The notes beneath the pieces were generated by a model. The model was not told the DNA's origin, ran no database searches, and worked only from the letters and a program-made list of their open reading frames with translations. This document shows, piece after piece, positions 46,836-54,861 of a stretch of DNA of 64,000 nucleotides. The stretch spans positions 124,001-188,000 of the forward strand of contig JAKLFC010000002.1 in NCBI GenBank assembly GCA_022711405.1, read 5' to 3'. The position numbers and the translations under genes were made by a program. How positions within the stretch are numbered: the first letter of the stretch is position 1; the number at the start of each line of letters is the position of its first letter. The DNA is from Bacteroidota bacterium (GTDB lineage: Bacteria > Bacteroidota > Bacteroidia > Bacteroidales > JAGONC01).

Positions 46836-46863
46836 CAAATATAGAGAATAGTGATGAGAGCAA
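46836..46863 (-). promoter_or_regulatory. Predicted promoter of the beta-oxidation cluster
   Basis: On the minus strand: TTG at 46863-46861, 17 bp, TATATTTG at 46843-46836, then 25 bp to the crotonase ATG. The spacer is a little short; the -7 match is perfect. Confidence 0.45.
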
Positions 46864-46963
46864 AAAATTTCCTTCTATTTGCAAGGATTAAAGAAGATTT
46901 GGTACTCTGTCCTTTTCATGGTAATCAATTATTCACAATTCTTGATAAAATCTATGAAAGCAC

Positions 46964-46994
46964 TTGCGAAGACTGCTTTTCAATCGTATCTTTA
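46964..46994 (+). promoter_or_regulatory. Predicted promoter of the 47074 gene
   Basis: TTG at 46964-46966, exactly 20 bp, TATCTTTA at 46987-46994; the leader to the ATG is about 72 nt. Confidence 0.55.
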
Positions 46995-47073
46995 GCCACT
47001 TTAAATACGGAGAGAATCACGTATTCACATTCATCGACAACAAAAAAGCAATGGTTCATAAAATCACATCACA

Positions 47074-47616
47074 ATGAATGCAACGAAAAAACACTGGTTC
47101 TTATTTACGATCGTGCTGACATTATGTTCGGCAACCGCTTCCGCTCAACCAAGCTTTGGAATCCTGTACTGCAGCAGCAATGTCAGCGATGAGTATTGGA
47201 CCCAGGATTTAGCAAATGATATCGCACATCTGCTGCTTTCTGAGCTGGCACCCCTCGGTATCGTTCGACCTCTCGAACGTGAGCATATTCTTTTGCTCAT
47301 GAAGGAAATTGATCCACCCAAAGTAGATAACCTGGAGGGAAACGTAATCCAGGAGATCGGGCAGAGGGAACGGTTGCAGTACCTGGTCAAGGGAAACCTG
47401 CTGGCTCTTGAGCTGAAGGGCAACATAGTCACTTATAAGCTACGGCTCGCCATTTACAAAACGAACGACGCTACTATGGTATGGGAGAAGGCCCCTGAAA
47501 TCACCCGCGAGTTGACAGATAAGGAGTTAAAAGAACACATACTCTTAAGTGCAGATTTCTATAAACCAACCATCCTTTCCATGACCAGGGAGATCAGGAA
47601 ACTTAAGTTTCAGTAG
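47074..47616 (+). CDS. Secreted FlgO/CsgG-fold-like protein of unknown function
   Basis: 180 aa with a clear signal peptide (LFTIVLTLCSATASAQ). The mature part has the strand-helix pattern of TolB-N/FlgO/CsgG-type domains: FGILYCSSN, a helix ending LLLSELAPLG, then PLEREHILLLMKEI, YLVKGNLLALELKGNIVTYKLRLAIYK (partly quoted) and MVWEK. The extracytoplasmic domain of the two cyclases at 1457-6792 shows the same order of elements (VISFENQ, LEQSRLFQVVTWERMKDVM, VIVTGSFVRAGDVFVTDVKVL; partly quoted), so the two are probably related in fold. No lipobox and no sorting domain; likely periplasmic. Confidence 0.65.
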   Translation: MNATKKHWFLFTIVLTLCSATASAQPSFGILYCSSNVSDEYWTQDLANDIAHLLLSELAPLGIVRPLEREHILLLMKEIDPPKVDNLEGNVIQEIGQRERLQYLVKGNLLALELKGNIVTYKLRLAIYKTNDATMVWEKAPEITRELTDKELKEHILLSADFYKPTILSMTREIRKLKFQ

Positions 47617-47677
47617 GATTACTCTAAACGGTCAATGATGATTAATTACTTAGGCCAGGGTTTTTCAATCAGGGTCA

Positions 47678-48499
47678 ATGAAAGCTATTGTCATTAATAC
47701 AGGATTTCTGCGTATTCCCGTTGAGGATATGTTTTCGGATGCCCGACCAGAAAGGAAAAGCACGATCCTGTATCCAATTGATCAGGAAAAGCGATGTCTT
47801 TGCGTGATCAGGTCATTACTGTGTAGATCCGGTTCAATGAACATACTGATCGATGCCGGAGTGGGAGAACTTATTGATCAGAGGATTCTTACCCATTATG
47901 ACTACCGGTCAGAGGGAGACTGGAACACATTACTGAAGCCACATGGGCTTTCTCCCGCTGATATCACCGATGTGATCCTGACGCACCTGCACTTTGATCA
48001 CTGCGGGGGTGTTGTTCAGCATCTTCCGTGCTCTATTGATCCGGAAGAGGTAATCCTGACTTTCCCGAAAGCCACCCACTGGGTCAGTAGTATCCAGTGG
48101 GAGTGGGCACAGAACATAGTGGAAAGGGAGCCGGATTCCTTTTTTGAACACACGTTCCTTCCCATTCAGACAGCCGGCCGGTTACAACTTATCGAAAACA
48201 ACACAGAGATCCTACCGGGCATTCAGGTGCGCCTGTTCTCCGGCCACACCAGGGGGCTCATGGTTCCCATCATCGCCACAGAGAATGAAACCATCGTTTT
48301 TGCCGGCGATCTGATCCCGACCTCCATTCATCTTGATCCTAATATTGGAATGTCGTACGATCGTGATCCGGAACTTGTCCGGGAGGAAAAGAAGGGATTC
48401 CTTGCGGAAATTAAGTCACACGACTGGAAACTCTTATTTCAACATGATCCTGTTTCTGAGAGGAGAGAGGAGAAAGGAGAGAGGAGAAAGGAGAAATAA
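47678..48499 (+). CDS. MBL-fold metallo-hydrolase with repeat-encoded C-terminus
   Basis: 273 aa. Metal motif THLHFDHCGG (HxHxDH), second-site His in FSGHTRGLM, Asp in FAGDLIPTSIH and a last His in LLFQHDP. It belongs to the broad family of cytoplasmic lactonase/phosphodiesterase-like MBL proteins; the substrate is unknown. After QHDP the frame runs into the R5 repeat and ends with SERREEKGERRKEK. Relatives normally continue for a few tens of residues after this HDP motif, so the natural C-terminus appears to have been replaced. Confidence 0.82.
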   Translation: MKAIVINTGFLRIPVEDMFSDARPERKSTILYPIDQEKRCLCVIRSLLCRSGSMNILIDAGVGELIDQRILTHYDYRSEGDWNTLLKPHGLSPADITDVILTHLHFDHCGGVVQHLPCSIDPEEVILTFPKATHWVSSIQWEWAQNIVEREPDSFFEHTFLPIQTAGRLQLIENNTEILPGIQVRLFSGHTRGLMVPIIATENETIVFAGDLIPTSIHLDPNIGMSYDRDPELVREEKKGFLAEIKSHDWKLLFQHDPVSERREEKGERRKEK

Positions 48500-48553
48500 T
48501 TTCTCATCTCTCCTCTCTCATCTCTCCTCTCTCATTTCTCATTTCTCATTTCA
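48455..48553. repeat. R5 heptamer inverted repeat
   Basis: GAGAGGA/GAAAGGA heptamers (about 48457-48495) facing TCTCTCC/TCTCTCA/TTTCTCA heptamers (about 48501-48553) around GAAATAATTTC, forming a long imperfect hairpin. It encodes the last residues of the MBL protein and contains the stop codon of the convergent glyRS gene (48546-48548). Confidence 0.9.
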
Positions 48554-50069
48554 ATAAAAGCCTCTTCCTGATAATCTCATCAACCTTTTCCACCGGAATC
48601 CGATCCTGATGCATTGTATCTCTCTCCCGGATCGTAACAGTATCATCCTGCAGCGTCTGATGGTCAATGGTGATGCAATAGGGTGTGCCGATGGCGTCCT
48701 GGCGGCGGTATCGCCGGCCAATGGTATCTTTTTCCTCGTAGAAGCACATGAACTCTTCTTTCAGCCCGTCCATGATCTCACGGGCCTTTTCAGGCAGCCC
48801 GTCCTTCTTGATCAGTGGCAAAACGGCCACCTTGATGGGAGCAAGGAAAGGCGGCAATGCAAGCACAGCGCGTTCGGAACCATCCTCCAGGACTTCTTCT
48901 TTATACGCCTGACTTAAAACCGCAAGGAAAGTACGGTCCAGACCAATGGAGGTTTCAATAACATAGGGAACATACCCCTCATTGCGCTCCGTATCAAAAT
49001 ACTGCATCTTCTTACCGGAGTATTTCTCATGCGAGGCCAGGTCGAAATCGGTGCGGGAGTGGATCCCTTCGATCTCCTTGAAGCCGATCGGGAAATCAAA
49101 CTCGATATCGGCAGCAGCGTTGGCGTAATGCGCCAGCTTCTCATGATTATGGAACCTGTATTTCGAAGCCGGTATCCCCATGCCCAGATGCCATTTCATC
49201 CGCTCCTGCTTCCAGTATTCGTACCACTGCATCTCCTCGCCGGGCCTGACGAAGAACTGCATCTCCATCTGCTCAAATTCGCGCATGCGGAACAGGAACT
49301 GTCTGGCGACGATCTCATTTCGGAAGGCCTTCCCGATCTGGGCGATCCCAAACGGGATCTTCATGCGGCCGGTTTTCTGCACATTCAGAAAATTGACAAA
49401 GATCCCCTGGGCCGTTTCCGGACGAAGGTATATCTCATTGGTCTCATCGCTGACCGAACCCAGCCTGGTGGAGAACATCAGGTTGAACTGGCGCACTTCA
49501 GTCCAGTTTTTCGAACCCGAGACCGGGCAGGCGATCTCCAGGTCTTCGATCAGTTTCTTCATGTCAGCCAGATCGTTCCTGTCCATGGCTGAATAAAGTC
49601 TTTTCGCAATGGCATCCCGTTTTTCCCGGTACTCCAGCACACGCGGATGGGTGGTCATGAACTTTTCCCTGTCGAACGATTCCCCAAACCGTGCAGCCGC
49701 CTTTTCCGCCTCTTTTTCGATCTTTTGCTCGATCTTCGACATGTACTCCTCCACCAGCACATCCGCACGGTAGCGCTTCTTGGAGTCTTTGTTGTCTATC
49801 ATGGGATCGCTGAATGCATCCACATGCCCTGATGCTTTCCATACAGTTGGGTGCATAAAGATGGCCGCATCCAGCCCCACAATGTTCTCATGGTACTGCA
49901 CCATGGCTTTCCACCAGTAGTTCTTGATGTTGTTCTTCAGCTCAACGCCATACTGTCCGTAATCATATACGGCTCCCAGTCCGTCGTAGATCTCGCTCGA
50001 CGGGAATACAAACCCATACTCCTTGGCATGGGCGATGATTTTCTTGAAAAGTTCCTCGTTGTTTGCCAT
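48546..50069 (-). CDS. glyS: Glycine--tRNA ligase (alpha2 type)
   Basis: 507 aa, single-chain class II synthetase of the eukaryote/archaea-like form also used by Bacteroidetes. Opening EYGFVFPSSEIYDGLGAVYDYGQYG (partly quoted), motif 2 FRNEIVARQFLFRMREFEQME (partly quoted), and motif 3 ETSIGLDRTFLAVL, followed by an anticodon-binding domain (PIKVAVLPLI). Charges tRNA-Gly. A minus-strand TACCTTTG at 50075-50082 lies only 5 bp before the start codon, suggesting a very short leader. The stop codon lies in the R5 repeat. Confidence 0.96.
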   Translation of the reverse strand: MANNEELFKKIIAHAKEYGFVFPSSEIYDGLGAVYDYGQYGVELKNNIKNYWWKAMVQYHENIVGLDAAIFMHPTVWKASGHVDAFSDPMIDNKDSKKRYRADVLVEEYMSKIEQKIEKEAEKAAARFGESFDREKFMTTHPRVLEYREKRDAIAKRLYSAMDRNDLADMKKLIEDLEIACPVSGSKNWTEVRQFNLMFSTRLGSVSDETNEIYLRPETAQGIFVNFLNVQKTGRMKIPFGIAQIGKAFRNEIVARQFLFRMREFEQMEMQFFVRPGEEMQWYEYWKQERMKWHLGMGIPASKYRFHNHEKLAHYANAAADIEFDFPIGFKEIEGIHSRTDFDLASHEKYSGKKMQYFDTERNEGYVPYVIETSIGLDRTFLAVLSQAYKEEVLEDGSERAVLALPPFLAPIKVAVLPLIKKDGLPEKAREIMDGLKEEFMCFYEEKDTIGRRYRRQDAIGTPYCITIDHQTLQDDTVTIRERDTMHQDRIPVEKVDEIIRKRLLLK

Positions 50070-50074
50070 AGCGG

Positions 50075-50082
50075 CAAAGGTA
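50075..50082 (-). promoter_or_regulatory. Predicted -7 element of glyRS, possible leaderless start
   Basis: TACCTTTG on the minus strand fits TAnnTTTG and ends 5 bp before the ATG at 50069. No clear TTG partner was found. Confidence 0.35.
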
Positions 50083-50142
50083 GTTAAATTCCATTACCGA
50101 TTACCCAGGTAGAGGTGAAAGGAGAAGTCGGGGGAGAAGTCC

Positions 50143-52437
50143 TTAAAGCACCACCAGCTTTTTCACAGCAATCTTTTGCCCGATTTGTATCCGGGCAATG
50201 TAAATTCCACGGGCCAGTCCGTCAGCATTCCAGTCATAGGTAGCTTCACCAGAAGGCAACTGTTCCGATATAATGGTAGTGACTTTTCTTCCCTGCAGAT
50301 CATAGATGGAGAGCTCAACGAGGTCTGGTTTGATGACGCTAAACGTAAACCTTGCTGATCCTGAGAATGGATTGGGATATACTGTCAGCGATCGATCGCC
50401 TGCCTCATCCTCATTTTCGGGAACTCCAATGATCATATTGAATTTCTCTTCCATGACATAATGAATGAATTCAGCAGCATCGGCAGTATCCATGTAATAC
50501 AGAGGGAAACTCAGAAGAATGGTCTTGAAATCATCGCCCATGTATTCCAGTCCAATCGGTTTGTCCTGCTGGGCTCCCATAGGCGTGGAAGGATTGTAGT
50601 AGGAATCGAACCGGTAAATGACCGAAGCTTCGGTGGAGGGCACAAATACGTCAATATTATAGATCTGTCCGGGGAAATTGGGATGTGTATATTTTTCGCT
50701 ATCCACCCGAAGGGTATCATAGCCTCCTTCATCGGGATAAGCCTGGAACATCATGCTGTTGGCAACACGCCTGACCGAATCCACCTTGAACACTTCGTGC
50801 AACAGCGATCCTTCCGGATATTGCATGGGATAGGTAGTTACATTCTCCAGGAGCCGGCAGGGATTGAAGGCACTCACCAGCATATTTCCCCCGTTCAGGA
50901 AAAAATTGGCCATATCGGAGTACGACGGCCTCAGGTTCAGGCTGTAATCTGCCGTATTGCCGAGCCACAAAATATGACGATGGGATGACATCCTCCCCAA
51001 AGTAAGTGGCTGCAACAGGTTCAGGTCGAACCATTCATAAGGGATACCCTGGAGGATGGCATCATAGAACTGGTAAATGCTGTCGGGAGTGGTTTCATTG
51101 TTTGTCAATGAATTGATCACCAGCAGTGTCTCGCTGAAAGCAAACCGGGCCCCGTTCACTTCGGGCGAGGGCAGGCTTTCTTCCATCTCTTCATTGACCG
51201 TCGTGACAAGGTAATAATAGTCAACTCCGGCTGGCACATCCTCGTCTGCATATTCATTTTGATTGACCGGCGAGGAATTGATCTTTTCAAATCCGGCACC
51301 GGATGTTTCTGAGCGATAGATGTTATACCCTGCCACATTGGCATTCTGGGTTGAAGCCCAGTGGATCGTAACGCCCTCGGGAGAAGAAAGAGCATAGACA
51401 TCCCTGGGATACGGCAGCGACTGCTCTTCCATTAGAAGAGCACATGCCCCGCGTGTGATCTCAGTGCAATACTCAATATTGCAGTTGCCAAGGGTGTCGG
51501 ATAACTGATGCCAGTGCGGGCTGAAATCCCTTTCTTCCACGTACATCGAAGGAAATCCCCAGAGCCAGTACGGATAGGAATCGGATCCCGTGTTGATGCC
51601 TTCAGGCAGGTACACATCCAGGGAGGTGTACCGTTCCATCAGATCAGCTGCAAGGTAAGCAGCCCAATCAAAGCCTGTGTACCGGTAAATGGTCACCTCC
51701 TCCAGGTTATCTGGATTATTGGAGATCATGTCCATATTGTACATGAAACGAATATCGGTGCCGTTTGTCCTTGCTGTTTCTGCCTGGTAGCGGGAGCCGA
51801 ACAACCCCAGTTCCTCCGCGGCAAACAGAATGAAACGGATCGTGGCTTCAGGCTGATATCCGTTCAGTTTCATGATCCTGGCTATTTCCATGGTGGCCGC
51901 CACAGCCGACCCGTTGTCGTTGGCGCCGGGGGCAGCCTGATAAGGATCAGGGTAACTGAAGGAGTCATAATGGCCTCCGATCACGTACTCTTCGCCGGGT
52001 GCACTGGCACCGGTCAGGGAGGCGATCACATTGTACTGGATGTTGGTGTCAACATAGATCCCTCCCCAGTTCACGTAACAAAGAAAGGAATCTATCTTTA
52101 CATCCGTATACCCATAGGAGGTGAACCGGTCAGCCAGCCATTCAGCCACCTCTTTCCGGCTGTCCAGCATCAGAAATCGGGTCCCGAAATCCTGCAGTCC
52201 CCTGATCACCGATCGCACACTATCCGAATTGATCTGAGCGATCATATCCGAGATCTCAGGATCCTGGTCCCGCACAGTCTGTACCGGGAAAATATGGCTT
52301 CGATCGAATCGTGCACCGGTACCGTCCAGGGGGGACCGGTCCTCGAAAAGTTGAGCAGAAGCCTGAGGCAGTAAACATCCGAGTGTTAAGATAAGCAGGA
52401 CATAGAGAATTCTTCCGAAGGGTAAGGGTGCTTTCAT
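50143..52437 (-). CDS. T9SS-secreted M28-family metallopeptidase
   Basis: 764 aa. Signal peptide 1-28 (ending PQASAQ). The M28 catalytic domain spans about 85-325: zinc ligands in GGHYDSF (His), GANDNGSA (Asp) and AAEELGLFGS (catalytic and zinc Glu), with a later metal Asp in YNMDMISN. A fibronectin type III domain follows (about 333-425; SPEGVTIHWAS, YNIYRSE), then an unassigned beta/alpha region, about 430-660, resembling a DJ-1/PfpI-like or ThuA-like fold. The T9SS type A sorting domain is at the end (VYPNPFSGSARF ... IYDLQGRKV ... GIYIARIQIGQKIAVKKLVVL). Probably a secreted aminopeptidase that liberates amino acids. Confidence 0.9.
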   Translation of the reverse strand: MKAPLPFGRILYVLLILTLGCLLPQASAQLFEDRSPLDGTGARFDRSHIFPVQTVRDQDPEISDMIAQINSDSVRSVIRGLQDFGTRFLMLDSRKEVAEWLADRFTSYGYTDVKIDSFLCYVNWGGIYVDTNIQYNVIASLTGASAPGEEYVIGGHYDSFSYPDPYQAAPGANDNGSAVAATMEIARIMKLNGYQPEATIRFILFAAEELGLFGSRYQAETARTNGTDIRFMYNMDMISNNPDNLEEVTIYRYTGFDWAAYLAADLMERYTSLDVYLPEGINTGSDSYPYWLWGFPSMYVEERDFSPHWHQLSDTLGNCNIEYCTEITRGACALLMEEQSLPYPRDVYALSSPEGVTIHWASTQNANVAGYNIYRSETSGAGFEKINSSPVNQNEYADEDVPAGVDYYYLVTTVNEEMEESLPSPEVNGARFAFSETLLVINSLTNNETTPDSIYQFYDAILQGIPYEWFDLNLLQPLTLGRMSSHRHILWLGNTADYSLNLRPSYSDMANFFLNGGNMLVSAFNPCRLLENVTTYPMQYPEGSLLHEVFKVDSVRRVANSMMFQAYPDEGGYDTLRVDSEKYTHPNFPGQIYNIDVFVPSTEASVIYRFDSYYNPSTPMGAQQDKPIGLEYMGDDFKTILLSFPLYYMDTADAAEFIHYVMEEKFNMIIGVPENEDEAGDRSLTVYPNPFSGSARFTFSVIKPDLVELSIYDLQGRKVTTIISEQLPSGEATYDWNADGLARGIYIARIQIGQKIAVKKLVVL

Positions 52438-52596
52438 GGTGAGATGTTTTTTAGAACAGGAAACAGAGAGTTACAAAACCTATGCCATCGACATAATATA
52501 TTGATTAACAGGTGCTTATTATAATCCTCGCGCTTGGAATGTGTGCGGTTTTTTAGTCTTATATGTTCGATAATGAAATTCAATTGCTGATTTCCG

Positions 52597-52604
52597 TAAT
52601 TTTG
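52597..52604 (+). promoter_or_regulatory. Predicted -7 element of lysRS
   Basis: TAATTTTG, 16 bp before the ATG at 52621. The leader would be short (about 10 nt). Confidence 0.4.
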
Positions 52605-52620
52605 GCAAAATTTTACCTAT

Positions 52621-54132
52621 ATGCCCGAAGAACTCAAAGAACAGGAGATCATCCGCCGGAACTCGTTAAAAGAACTTATCCAGCTTGGAATCGATCCGTA
52701 TCCCGCGGAAGGTTTTGAAGTAAATGCCACCACAGCGGAAATCCTTGAAAAGTTTCCCGGTGACCAGTCAATCTATCAGGACGTTAGCCTGGCCGGGAGG
52801 ATCATGAGCCGCCGCATCATGGGGGCAGCTTCGTTTGCCGAGATCCAGGATGCCACGGGCAGGATGCAATTCTACATCCGGCGTGATGACATCTGCCCGG
52901 GAGAAGATAAAACCTTATACAATACCGTATTTAAACGCCTCCTGGATATTGGAGATATCATCGGTATAAAAGGATTTGTGTTCATCACCCACATGGGTGA
53001 GATCACCGTTCACGTCCGTGAAATGAAAGTGCTCAGCAAATCACTCCGGCCGTTGCCCATCGTGAAAGAGAAGGACGACCAGGTATTCGACGCCTACACA
53101 GATCCTGAACAACGTTATCGTCAGCGCTATCTTGACCTGATCGTGAACCCGCAGGTCAGGGAAACTTTCCGTAAACGGACCCGGCTTGTGGATTCGATGA
53201 GAAACTTTCTGAACGACAAAGGCTACCTGGAAGTGGAAACCCCCATCCTTCAGCCTCTGTACGGAGGTGCTGCAGCACGGCCTTTCACCACACATCACAA
53301 CTCACTCGATATGACCCTGTACCTCCGTATAGCCGACGAGCTTTACCTCAAACGGCTGATCGTGGGTGGCTATGATGGAGTCTATGAATTTTCAAAGGAT
53401 TTTCGAAATGAAGGCATGGACCGGTTCCATAATCCTGAATTTACGCAGATGGAACTGTATGTGGCCTATAAGGACTATCAGTGGATGATGGACCTTGTGG
53501 AGGAAATGGTTGAACGGATTGCCATGGATATACACGATTCTCCGAAGGTTAAGGTGGGTGACCATGTCATTGATTTCAAACGTCCCTGGAAAAGGTATAC
53601 CATGTATGAAGTCATCCGGAAATATACCGGGGAAGATATCTCGGGGATGGATGAAGCAACCCTGACTGCCTTGTCGCGGAAGCTCGGCATCGAGACCGAT
53701 GCCTCCATGGGCAAGGGGAAGCTGATCGATGCCATCTTCAGCGAAACATGCGAGCCCAACCTCATACAGCCGACTTTCATCATGGACTACCCTGTGGAAA
53801 TGTCGCCCCTGGCCAAAAAACACCGCTCACAGGAAGGTCTCGTCGAACGTTTTGAGGCCATCTGCAATGGCAAGGAGATCTGTAATGCCTTTTCCGAGCT
53901 GAACGATCCCATTGATCAGCGGCTCCGCTTTGAGGCCCAGAAGGAACTGGCAAAACGGGGAGATGAAGAATACATGGTGCTGGACGAGGATTTCCTCCGC
54001 GCCCTTGAGTTTGGCATGCCACCCACCGCAGGCCTCGGGATCGGCATCGATCGCCTGGCCATGATCATGACCAACTCGCCCTCCATCCAGGATGTGATCT
54101 TTTTCCCCCAGATGCGCCCGGAACATCACTGA
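52621..54132 (+). CDS. lysS: Lysine--tRNA ligase (class II)
   Basis: 503 aa. N-terminal OB-fold anticodon domain (about 55-150; [21 protein letters not shown], partly quoted), then the class II core: motif 1 near [25 protein letters not shown] (partly quoted), motif 2 [18 protein letters not shown] and motif 3 [13 protein letters not shown]. Charges tRNA-Lys. A monocistronic gene with a short leader. Confidence 0.97.
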   Translation: MPEELKEQEIIRRNSLKELIQLGIDPYPAEGFEVNATTAEILEKFPGDQSIYQDVSLAGRIMSRRIMGAASFAEIQDATGRMQFYIRRDDICPGEDKTLYNTVFKRLLDIGDIIGIKGFVFITHMGEITVHVREMKVLSKSLRPLPIVKEKDDQVFDAYTDPEQRYRQRYLDLIVNPQVRETFRKRTRLVDSMRNFLNDKGYLEVETPILQPLYGGAAARPFTTHHNSLDMTLYLRIADELYLKRLIVGGYDGVYEFSKDFRNEGMDRFHNPEFTQMELYVAYKDYQWMMDLVEEMVERIAMDIHDSPKVKVGDHVIDFKRPWKRYTMYEVIRKYTGEDISGMDEATLTALSRKLGIETDASMGKGKLIDAIFSETCEPNLIQPTFIMDYPVEMSPLAKKHRSQEGLVERFEAICNGKEICNAFSELNDPIDQRLRFEAQKELAKRGDEEYMVLDEDFLRALEFGMPPTAGLGIGIDRLAMIMTNSPSIQDVIFFPQMRPEHH

Positions 54133-54173
54133 AAGCGCCATTTTGGCAGTATTTCTTCTTTTATATCCCTCTT

Positions 54174-54194
54174 TTTATGCCATAATGGCATAAT
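54174..54194. promoter_or_regulatory. Small palindrome upstream of hsp20
   Basis: TTATGCCATAATGGCATAA, 9-bp arms around a single base, lies between lysRS and hsp20. It could be an operator for the heat-shock gene or part of the lysRS 3' end; there is no U-tract. Confidence 0.35.
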
Positions 54195-54276
54195 AATTCT
54201 CATTTTCCCTTTATTTTTCCGTCGGTACAAAATTTGAATGGTCGGGATAGTCAACTAAAAATCACCATCAAATTAT

Positions 54277-54282
54277 AGGAGG
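54277..54282 (+). promoter_or_regulatory. Strong Shine-Dalgarno site of hsp20
   Basis: AGGAGG, 8 bp before the ATG at 54291. Genes around it have no comparable site, which is the norm in Bacteroidetes, so this one stands out. Confidence 0.65.
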
Positions 54283-54290
54283 ACCAAGCT

Positions 54291-54722
54291 ATGTTACCAG
54301 TAATCAGACGTAAATCATTCGTTCCGGGTTTTGTGGACGAGTTTTTCGGCAGGGATTTTCTGTCCGATCTCTTTGAAGACAAAACCGGTATCAGCATGCC
54401 TGCTGTCAACATTCTGGAGGCAAAAGAGGATTTCAAGCTGGAAATTGCAGCACCCGGTCTCACGAAAAAGGATTACAGGATCCAGGTGGAGAACAATGTG
54501 CTGACCATTTCTTCAGAAAAAGAAGAAAAGCAGGAAGAGAAGGACAGCCGTTTCATGAGGAGAGAATTCAGCTACAGCTCGTTCACACGATCCTTCACCC
54601 TCCCCATGACAGTGGCTGCTGACCAGATCACTGCCAGTTATAACGAAGGAATCCTGACCATCACCATCCCAAAGAAGGAAGAAGCGAAGGAAAAACCGGC
54701 CAGGGAGATCAAGATTTCCTGA
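54291..54722 (+). CDS. Hsp20/alpha-crystallin small heat-shock protein
   Basis: 143 aa. Short N-terminal arm (FVDEFFGRDFLSDLF), alpha-crystallin domain about 36-125 (PAVNILEAKEDFKLEIAAPGL, partly quoted; VENNVLTISSEKE; YNEGILTITIPKKEE) and a C-terminal tail with the EIKIS form of the I-x-I oligomerisation motif. An ATP-independent holdase chaperone. It is preceded by an unusually strong Shine-Dalgarno site and followed by a clear terminator. Confidence 0.95.
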   Translation: MLPVIRRKSFVPGFVDEFFGRDFLSDLFEDKTGISMPAVNILEAKEDFKLEIAAPGLTKKDYRIQVENNVLTISSEKEEKQEEKDSRFMRREFSYSSFTRSFTLPMTVAADQITASYNEGILTITIPKKEEAKEKPAREIKIS

Positions 54723-54741
54723 GGTCTTTTGCCCGGAATAG

Positions 54742-54778
54742 AAAAAACCAGGATCCCTTTGGTTCCTGGTTTTTTTTA
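54742..54778 (+). terminator. Intrinsic terminator after hsp20
   Basis: AAAAAACCAGGA stem pairing with TCCTGGTTTTTT around a loop of about 10 nt, followed by an uninterrupted T run. Located 20 bp after the stop. Confidence 0.85.
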
Positions 54779-54814
54779 TTATGAAACAGTCCATAGAATA
54801 ACCATTTAATGCGC

Positions 54815-54822
54815 TATTTTTG
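54815..54822 (+). promoter_or_regulatory. Predicted -7 element of mrdA-rodA
   Basis: TATTTTTG fits TAnnTTTG, 39 bp before the mrdA ATG and just after the hsp20 terminator. No TTG is found at the usual distance. Confidence 0.4.
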
Positions 54823-54861
54823 CAGGAATCAACCCTGTTTTCCAGGGATTGATCACCTCTT

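Noticed and set aside
46851-47192. 113-codon + strand frame between crotonase and the 47074 gene
   Set aside because: Covers the predicted promoter and overlaps the start of the signal-peptide-bearing 47074 gene in another frame; the translation has no family features.
51508-52374. 288-codon + strand frame opposite the M28 peptidase
   Set aside because: Shadow of the conserved catalytic domain; no start context.
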